This document shows positions 16,158-20,334 of a stretch of DNA of 20,334 nt, piece by piece. A program made the translations under genes and the position numbers. The stretch is from a virus, in IMG/VR virus record IMGVR_UViG_3300044491_001259, positions 1-20,334 of that record. The stretch is one strand, 5' to 3'. The notes beneath the pieces are model-generated. The model was not told the DNA's origin. It ran no database searches and saw only the letters and a list, made by a program, of their open reading frames with translations. Each line of letters begins with the position of its first letter. Position 1 is the stretch's first letter.

Positions 16158-16958
16158 ATGGCATCTCCAAGTTCAAGAGCTGATCTTATCACATACTGTA
16201 AGAGGCAGCTTGGTGAGCCTGTCCTCCAAGTTAATATTGACGACGAGCAGGTCAATAACGTTATTGATGACACGTTCCAGTTCTTTCAGGAGAACTGCTA
16301 CAACGGAATGGAAAGATGTTATCTTACCCACTCATTAACTGAATCTGACATTACTAGATTTAAAGCTACTGTAACAACTACAACTAATGGATCAGATTGG
16401 AATGAAGCAACAAACTACATTCCGATCCCACCTCATGTAACTGGCATCAGTAAAGTCTTTGGGTTAGTAAGTAACTCAATTCGTTCCAATCTCTTTGGTG
16501 TTGAATATCAACTATATCTAAATGATCTATATGCATTTGGATCACTTGATATCCTCAATTATTTTATGACTAAACAATATCTAGAAACTCTAGATATGGT
16601 TCTGAACAACGGTTCATTCCAGCAGTTCAGATTTACAGCACGTCGTGATCGTTTATATCTTGACGTAGATGCTGATTTCTTAGCAACAGATAAGTATTTG
16701 CTAATTGAGGCACATAGGATGATTGATCCTACAGATGCCACAGAAATGAATAATGATCCGTTTGTCAAAAAATATGCTACTGCTCTTATGAAGAAGCAGT
16801 GGGGTCAGAACTTGATTAAGTATAACAATGTTCAGTTGCCTGGTGGTATCACCCTCAACGGAAGAGAGTTATACACAGACGCACTAGCAGAAATTGAGAA
16901 AATCGAAAGCGAAGTTCTCAGTAAGTATGCAATTCCACCTATGGATATGATCGGATAA
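16158..16958 (+). CDS. gp13: Neck protein gp13
   Basis: The 266-residue protein beginning MASPSSRADLITYCKRQLGEP matches T4-like phage gp13, a head-completion/neck protein that joins the portal to the tail after DNA packaging. Recognisable features are the N-terminal helix, VNIDDEQVNNVIDDTFQFFQE, PPHVTGISKVFG, the aromatic LYLNDLYAFGSLDILNYF, and LIEAHRMIDPTDATEMNND. An upstream in-frame TTG at 16149 exists but lies in the terminator T-run, so the ATG at 16158 is the better start. The purine-rich AAGAAGGG of the hairpin right arm lies 14 bases from the ATG, farther than usual for a ribosome-binding site. gp14 begins one base after the stop, as expected for genes whose products assemble together. 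Confidence 0.9.
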   Translation: MASPSSRADLITYCKRQLGEPVLQVNIDDEQVNNVIDDTFQFFQENCYNGMERCYLTHSLTESDITRFKATVTTTTNGSDWNEATNYIPIPPHVTGISKVFGLVSNSIRSNLFGVEYQLYLNDLYAFGSLDILNYFMTKQYLETLDMVLNNGSFQQFRFTARRDRLYLDVDADFLATDKYLLIEAHRMIDPTDATEMNNDPFVKKYATALMKKQWGQNLIKYNNVQLPGGITLNGRELYTDALAEIEKIESEVLSKYAIPPMDMIG

Positions 16959-16959
16959 G

Positions 16960-18084
16960 ATGCCTACCAGTCCCTATTTTCCAACTTACTATTCAGGTCA
17001 CAGTGGCGAACAAGGTCTCGTTCAGGATCTTGTGGATGAGCAAATCAAACTGTTTGGTTCAGATATATACTATATCCCTAGAGTAGTTCTACAAGATAGC
17101 ACGCTGGATGAAGTTAGATACTCTAAGTATCAAGAACAATTCCAGATTGAAATGCTACTGCAGAACGTCATGGGTTTTGGTGACAATGCAGAGTTCATCT
17201 CCAAGTTCGGTTTAAGAATTACAGATGAAATTATTTTCCGTGTGTCTACAAGACGCTGGGATGAAGAGGTAGCAGAACATAACCCAAACCTCACGCTTAC
17301 TAGTAGACCTAATGAGGGGGACTTATTGTACTTCCCATTAACAAAAGATATTTACGAAATTAAATTTGTTGGCAAGGAAGAACCATTCTTCCAATTTGGT
17401 AAGATTCAATTTTATGCCATTACCGCTGAGATCTACGAAATCGGTAGTGATGACTTTGATACTGGAGTTGAAGAGATTGATGATGTTGAGATAGCATTTG
17501 CTAATACTATCAAACTCTTCATGGATCCTGGTGGATCTGGAGACTTTACTGTTGGAGAAGAGATTGTTGGTGATGAGTTCCTAGCGAAAGCAACAGGAAC
17601 AACTGATGGTGATGCTGTTGATAGTATTACTATTACAGATGGCGGATCACATTATAAACAAGCAACTCCACCCACAGTTACTATTACTGGAGGAGGTGGA
17701 ACAGGTGCTACAGCAACTGCTGCAGTTAGTTCTACAGGTCTTGTTAATAGTATCTTGATTACATCTGGTGGAACTGGATATACTAGTGCTCCTACTGTCA
17801 CTATTGACTACTCACCTAAGGACAATAGAGCAGAAGTTAAGTCTTGGGATAATACAACCAGAGCTCTGGAAGTATACAATAGAACAGGAACCTTTACTAC
17901 TGCTGAAGTAATTACTGGTCTAACTTCAGGTGCCAAGTGGAGTCCAGAGACATTTGACACTCTAAATAATACCAACAGCAACTACGATCAGAATAGACAG
18001 ATCGAAGATTCTGGTGATGAGATTATCGATTGGACAGAAGGTAATCCATTCGGTGAGTATGGTAACTTTACGGATAGCATCTAA
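16960..18084 (+). CDS. gp14: Neck protein gp14, with inserted repeat module
   Basis: The start MPTSPYFPTYYSGHSGEQGLVQDLVDEQIKLFG-type text (beginning MPTSPYFPTYYSGH) and the conserved DIYYIPR, GFGDNAEFISKFGLRITDE, and GDLLYFPLTKDIYEIKFV identify gp14, the second neck/head-completion protein. It partners gp13 (one base upstream) and contacts the tail terminator gp15. At 374 residues it is clearly longer than T4 gp14 (about 256). Much of the excess is a segment at about residues 211-288 carrying two GGxGY-type repeats (DGGSHYKQATPPTVTITGG and GGTGYTSAPTVTIDY). This splits a stretch that otherwise reads VGEEIVG ... AEVKSWDNTTRALEVYN. The stop overlaps the gp15 start by one base (TAATG), suggesting translational coupling. 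Confidence 0.9.
   Translation: MPTSPYFPTYYSGHSGEQGLVQDLVDEQIKLFGSDIYYIPRVVLQDSTLDEVRYSKYQEQFQIEMLLQNVMGFGDNAEFISKFGLRITDEIIFRVSTRRWDEEVAEHNPNLTLTSRPNEGDLLYFPLTKDIYEIKFVGKEEPFFQFGKIQFYAITAEIYEIGSDDFDTGVEEIDDVEIAFANTIKLFMDPGGSGDFTVGEEIVGDEFLAKATGTTDGDAVDSITITDGGSHYKQATPPTVTITGGGGTGATATAAVSSTGLVNSILITSGGTGYTSAPTVTIDYSPKDNRAEVKSWDNTTRALEVYNRTGTFTTAEVITGLTSGAKWSPETFDTLNNTNSNYDQNRQIEDSGDEIIDWTEGNPFGEYGNFTDSI
17610..17810 (+). repeat. GGxGY...PxVTI repeat pair inside gp14
   Basis: Two repeats: DGGSHYKQATPPTVTITGGGG, then SGGTGYTSAPTVTIDY, about 40 residues apart with a Gly/Ala linker, as in the giant fibre protein. DNA 17665-17685 is identical over 21 bases to 6018-6038. Confidence 0.72.
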
Positions 18085-18884
18085 TGTTAGGATCACATTT
18101 TTATAATCAAATTGTTCGCAAGAACATTATTGCGTTTGGTACGCTCTTCAATAATATTACAATGAAGAGCACTGATCCTAGCAGTGGTGAAGTTTTAGAG
18201 GAGCAAAAAGTTCCTTTAGCATACGGACCCAAGCAGAAGTTTCTTGTTCGTTTAGAAGAGAATGCTGCTTCATCAAAAGTAGCGATCACATTGCCACGTC
18301 TCTATTTTGAGATGACAGGAATTGATTACGATTCTACCCGTAAGACATCACCAATTCAAAAATACAAAACCATCATTGATGGTAATGGCGGCGAAGTCAG
18401 AGTGCAATATGTTCCTGTTCCTTATAATTTAAGTTTTGAATTAGGAGTTATTGCTAAGTCTCAAGATGATGCACTGCAAATTGTAGAACAAATCCTACCA
18501 TACTTCCAACCATCATTCTCTGTTACTCTCAACATGATCCCTGACATGAATGAGAAACGTGATGTTGCTATTGTTCTCAATAACATCTCAGGAGAAGATG
18601 AGTGGGATGATAGTTTTTTAAACCGTAGGTATATCGCATATACTTTAAACTTTACCATGAAGTCTTATCTCTACGGTCCTTACAATACTGCTGACGTTAT
18701 CAAGAAAGCAATTATTCATGAAACTATTGGCGACCTTGCTGTTAACCGTAGGACAATTACAAGAACATACACACCCAAAGCAGTTACAGATATCAATACA
18801 GATGGTGTCATCGATGTAAATGATGACGCACTGGTAGATGCTGGTGATGATTTTGGATTTAATGAAGGAATTGAATTCTTATGA
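18084..18884 (+). CDS. gp15: Tail terminator / sheath stabiliser gp15
   Basis: The start MLGSHFYNQIVRKNIIAFGTLFNNI and the conserved SPIQKYKTIIDGNGGE, VQYVPVPYNLSFELGV, QIVEQILPYFQPSFSVTLN and YIAYTLNFTMKSYLYGP identify T4-like gp15. This protein caps the completed tail tube and sheath and docks the tail to the neck (gp13/gp14). Length (266) is close to T4 gp15 (272). The ATG overlaps the gp14 TAA by one base, and its own TGA overlaps the gp16 ATG by four bases (ATGA), so all three are probably translationally coupled. The C-terminus has an acidic DINTDGVIDVND stretch that resembles an EF-hand/dockerin-type calcium loop; it may be a local embellishment. Confidence 0.92.
   Translation: MLGSHFYNQIVRKNIIAFGTLFNNITMKSTDPSSGEVLEEQKVPLAYGPKQKFLVRLEENAASSKVAITLPRLYFEMTGIDYDSTRKTSPIQKYKTIIDGNGGEVRVQYVPVPYNLSFELGVIAKSQDDALQIVEQILPYFQPSFSVTLNMIPDMNEKRDVAIVLNNISGEDEWDDSFLNRRYIAYTLNFTMKSYLYGPYNTADVIKKAIIHETIGDLAVNRRTITRTYTPKAVTDINTDGVIDVNDDALVDAGDDFGFNEGIEFL
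18789..18824 (+). other. Calcium-loop-like motif at the gp15 C-terminus
   Basis: Residues 236-247 read DINTDGVIDVND, which fits the D-x-N-x-D-G-x-I-D-x-x-D pattern of EF-hand and dockerin loops. Further acidic residues follow (DALVDAGDD). Calcium binding is inferred, not shown. Confidence 0.55.
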
Positions 18885-19291
18885 GCCTAGAAGAAAACAT
18901 GGAGGAGATCCTCAACATTAGTGCTGAACCTGTTGAGGAAAGTAAACCTTCTAAACCAAAACCACCAGAGGTCGATAGAGACGACCGTGAGAAGGATTAC
19001 CAGTATACTAGGGGTGAGTTATACTCACTCATAGATAAGGGGCAGGAGGCGGTTAACGGTGCCTTAGAGGTCGCCCAGGAGTCAGGGCACCCTAGAGCGT
19101 ATGAGGTCGCTGTAGCGGCAATGAAGCACGTTGCAGACATGACTGAGAAACTCCAAGACCTACATAAGAAAATGAAGGATCTTGACGAGGATAAGAAAGG
19201 TCCATCCAAGGTTACCAACAATGCTATGTTTGTTGGTAGCACTGCGGAACTTCAGAAGATGCTGAAGCAGATGGGTGGTGGCAAACGATAA
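18881..19291 (+). CDS. gp16: Small terminase subunit gp16
   Basis: The 136-residue protein follows gp15 with an ATGA overlap and is followed downstream by genes that normally lead to gp17. The acidic, Pro-rich N-terminus, then YTRGELYSLIDKGQEAVNGALEVAQESGHPRAYEVAVAAMKHV, an amphipathic helix (MTEKLQDLHKKMKDLDE) and a C-terminal AELQKMLKQMGGGKR fit cyanophage gp16. It assembles as a ring that recognises phage DNA and stimulates the large terminase. T4 gp16 is about 164 residues. The codon use of residues 30-81 is unusual for this window: every Glu from 30 to 75 is GAG (seven of seven), with several GGG and GCG codons, and the words GAGGTCG recur three times. The DNA may be under selection for something other than protein sequence. 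Confidence 0.88.
   Translation: MSLEENMEEILNISAEPVEESKPSKPKPPEVDRDDREKDYQYTRGELYSLIDKGQEAVNGALEVAQESGHPRAYEVAVAAMKHVADMTEKLQDLHKKMKDLDEDKKGPSKVTNNAMFVGSTAELQKMLKQMGGGKR
18968..19109 (+). promoter_or_regulatory. Candidate packaging (pac-like) DNA signal inside gp16
   Basis: GAGGTCG occurs three times, at 18968-18974, 19067-19073 and 19103-19109, always in frame as Glu-Val. Between the first two lie the palindrome AGTATACT (19002-19009) and the inverted repeat GTGAGT-TAT-ACTCAC (19014-19028), plus purine runs such as AAGGGGCAGGAGGCGG. T4 is reported to have a pac-like site within gene 16. The role here is inferred. Confidence 0.35.
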
Positions 19292-19294
19292 ATA
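19287..19294 (+). promoter_or_regulatory. Late-promoter-like box GATAAATA after gp16
   Basis: GATAAATA overlaps the gp16 stop (TAA 19289-19291) and lies 19 bases before the ATG at 19314. It fits the NATAAATA form seen elsewhere in the window. Confidence 0.4.
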
Positions 19295-19313
19295 AAAAGA
19301 AAGTGTCGGAAAA

Positions 19314-19589
19314 ATGGCAATCAAACCACTAGCAGAAGCTGTTGATTTAGCGGTAGCATCAGATGTAGGTGCCGCAAGTATTGTTTCGGTAATCAATACG
19401 AATAATACTGCCATCAGACTTTTAGTAGCAGAAGCAACTGCTGCTACTGTTTGGGTTGCTGCTGGGGAGAGAGTTTCCATTGAGAAGACACCCGCTGTCG
19501 TTATTTCTGCTGATGATGGAGCAACTCCAACTCCAGCAGCAGTTACAGCGGCAACTGTATTCGCAACCAAAATCGCATACGGAAACTAA
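19314..19589 (+). CDS. Small Ala/Val-rich probable structural protein (91 aa)
   Basis: The ATG at 19314 follows a GTCGGAAAA purine stretch and a late-promoter-like box. The 91-residue product (MAIKPLAEAVDLAVASDVG at its start) is rich in Ala, Val and Thr, with alternating strand-like segments (SIVSVINTN, AIRLLVAEA, RVSIEKTPAVVISAD), and has no Cys. The hydrophobic runs are too short and interrupted for convincing membrane spans. I do not recognise the family by name. It overlaps the next gene by one base (TAATG), so the two are likely made together, and it sits between gp16 and the region where gp17 is expected. Its composition resembles small capsid-decoration or tail proteins, but that is only an impression. 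Confidence 0.65.
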   Translation: MAIKPLAEAVDLAVASDVGAASIVSVINTNNTAIRLLVAEATAATVWVAAGERVSIEKTPAVVISADDGATPTPAAVTAATVFATKIAYGN

Positions 19590-20334
19590 TGGCACAGTGG
19601 AATAAACAGGACCAAGCATATAGGGTTCAGGACACAACAAACTTTGAAGTAGTGATGATTGCCGATGAAGACGGCAACCCCATCAACTCGTTTGGTGCTG
19701 CTTCTAATATCCCTATTGCTGGCGGACAGATTGAAGGATACAATTACGTTCATAAGTTTGGTGCTAATACAGACCTAGCAAACGGATCTTACGAAGCTAT
19801 TTGGGATGGTAATAGTGCTTATCCTTGGGCGACTTTAGATACTGCTGCTACTACTCTCACTACAAATGCTGCTGCTCTAAACAACGGAGCAGAAGTTACC
19901 ATCCAAGGTCTCAACGAAAACTGGGAACTAACGACAGAAGTTCTTACCCTTGACGGCACAGCACAAACGACACAGAATTCTTACAAGCGTGTATTCAGGG
20001 CATTCTGTTCTGGATCACAAGCATTGGGTGCTGACTTTACTTTATCAAAGGGTGCTGTCGTAGTTCTAAAAATTCAGATTGCTCACCAGCAAACTTTGAT
20101 GGCTGTTTATACTGTTCCCGCTGGCAAGTCTGGATATCTATTCAATATGAATGTATCCACTCTAAAGAATGAAGAGATTACCGTAAGAGTTTCGTTTAGA
20201 CAAGAAGGAAAGGTATTCAGGACACAGCACATCGCTCAAGTTGCTGGTGTAAATTACGATCACACCTTTACAGTTCCATTGTATATGCCAGAGAAGACTG
20301 ATGTTCAGTTAGAAGCAACAGCAGGATCTTCTGG
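19589..20334 (+). CDS. Probable virion-structural protein, 5' part (runs off the window)
   Basis: The ATG at 19589 overlaps the stop of the small gene upstream by one base, and the frame stays open to the right edge, giving 248 full residues. The protein starts MAQWNKQDQAYRVQDTTNFEVV. It contains a loop-rich first half (NGSYEAIWDGNSAYPW, VTIQGLNENWELTTEVLTLDG) and a second half with KRVFRAFCSG, MAVYTVPAGKSGYLFNMNVST, VRVSFRQEGKVFRTQH and VPLYMPEKTDVQLEA. This text reads as beta-sandwich segments, as in virion proteins widespread among marine phages. No catalytic motif is visible. Its coupling to the preceding gene and its position between gp16 and the expected gp17 support a structural or packaging-linked role. 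Function is not established. Confidence 0.75.
   Translation, partial: MAQWNKQDQAYRVQDTTNFEVVMIADEDGNPINSFGAASNIPIAGGQIEGYNYVHKFGANTDLANGSYEAIWDGNSAYPWATLDTAATTLTTNAAALNNGAEVTIQGLNENWELTTEVLTLDGTAQTTQNSYKRVFRAFCSGSQALGADFTLSKGAVVVLKIQIAHQQTLMAVYTVPAGKSGYLFNMNVSTLKNEEITVRVSFRQEGKVFRTQHIAQVAGVNYDHTFTVPLYMPEKTDVQLEATAGSS

Noticed and set aside
19160-19640. Minus-strand frames opposite the end of gp16 and the small Ala-rich gene
   Set aside because: They are opposite well-supported, coupled plus-strand genes; the Ala/Ser-rich translations are antisense products of GCA/GCT codons.

Overview
The window looks like part of the late, virion-structure region of a T4-like marine cyanophage (a myovirus of Synechococcus or Prochlorococcus). 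The evidence is a recognisable, collinear T4-type neck and packaging block (gp13, gp14, gp15, gp16), preceded by a long run of fibre and virion-structural genes. The DNA is AT-rich, every gene is on the plus strand, spacing is very tight, and T4-late-promoter-like boxes (NATAAATA, CTAAATA) lie ahead of several gene groups. I see no tRNA, CRISPR, insertion sequence, integrase or reverse transcriptase.

Layout. (1) 1-1197: the 3' end of a virion-structural gene and a 168-residue structural protein. (2) 1248-9614: one giant gene of 2788 codons encoding a mosaic tail-fibre or virion-structural protein. It carries GGxGY repeat modules, carbohydrate-binding-like segments, a beta-helix start, a tandem duplication, fibre signature motifs and C-terminal VGI-type repeats. 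(3) 9615-15886: four fibre or adhesin genes that share a short N-terminal module but end in different distal domains (beta-helix, LamG-like, beta-helix, glycine-rich). This group is interrupted at 10666-12682 by a cassette of two unrelated putative 2OG-Fe(II) oxygenases around an unrecognised protein. (4) 15919-16107: a small coiled-coil protein, followed by a strong hairpin terminator whose apex contains a late-promoter-like box. (5) 16158-19291: gp13 and gp14 (neck), gp15 (tail terminator and sheath stabiliser) and gp16 (small terminase), mostly with overlapping or abutting start and stop codons. (6) 19314 to the end: a small alanine-rich protein and the 5' part of another probable virion-structural gene. 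In related phages I would expect gp17 (large terminase) further downstream.

How the genes fit together: the left two thirds probably build the host-recognition apparatus, and the right third builds the neck that joins head to tail and starts DNA packaging. The points most worth a second look are the multi-tip fibre array with its embedded oxygenase cassette, an in-gene DNA signal in gp16 that could be a packaging-initiation site, the combined terminator and promoter before gp13, and a repeat module shared between the giant fibre protein and gp14.
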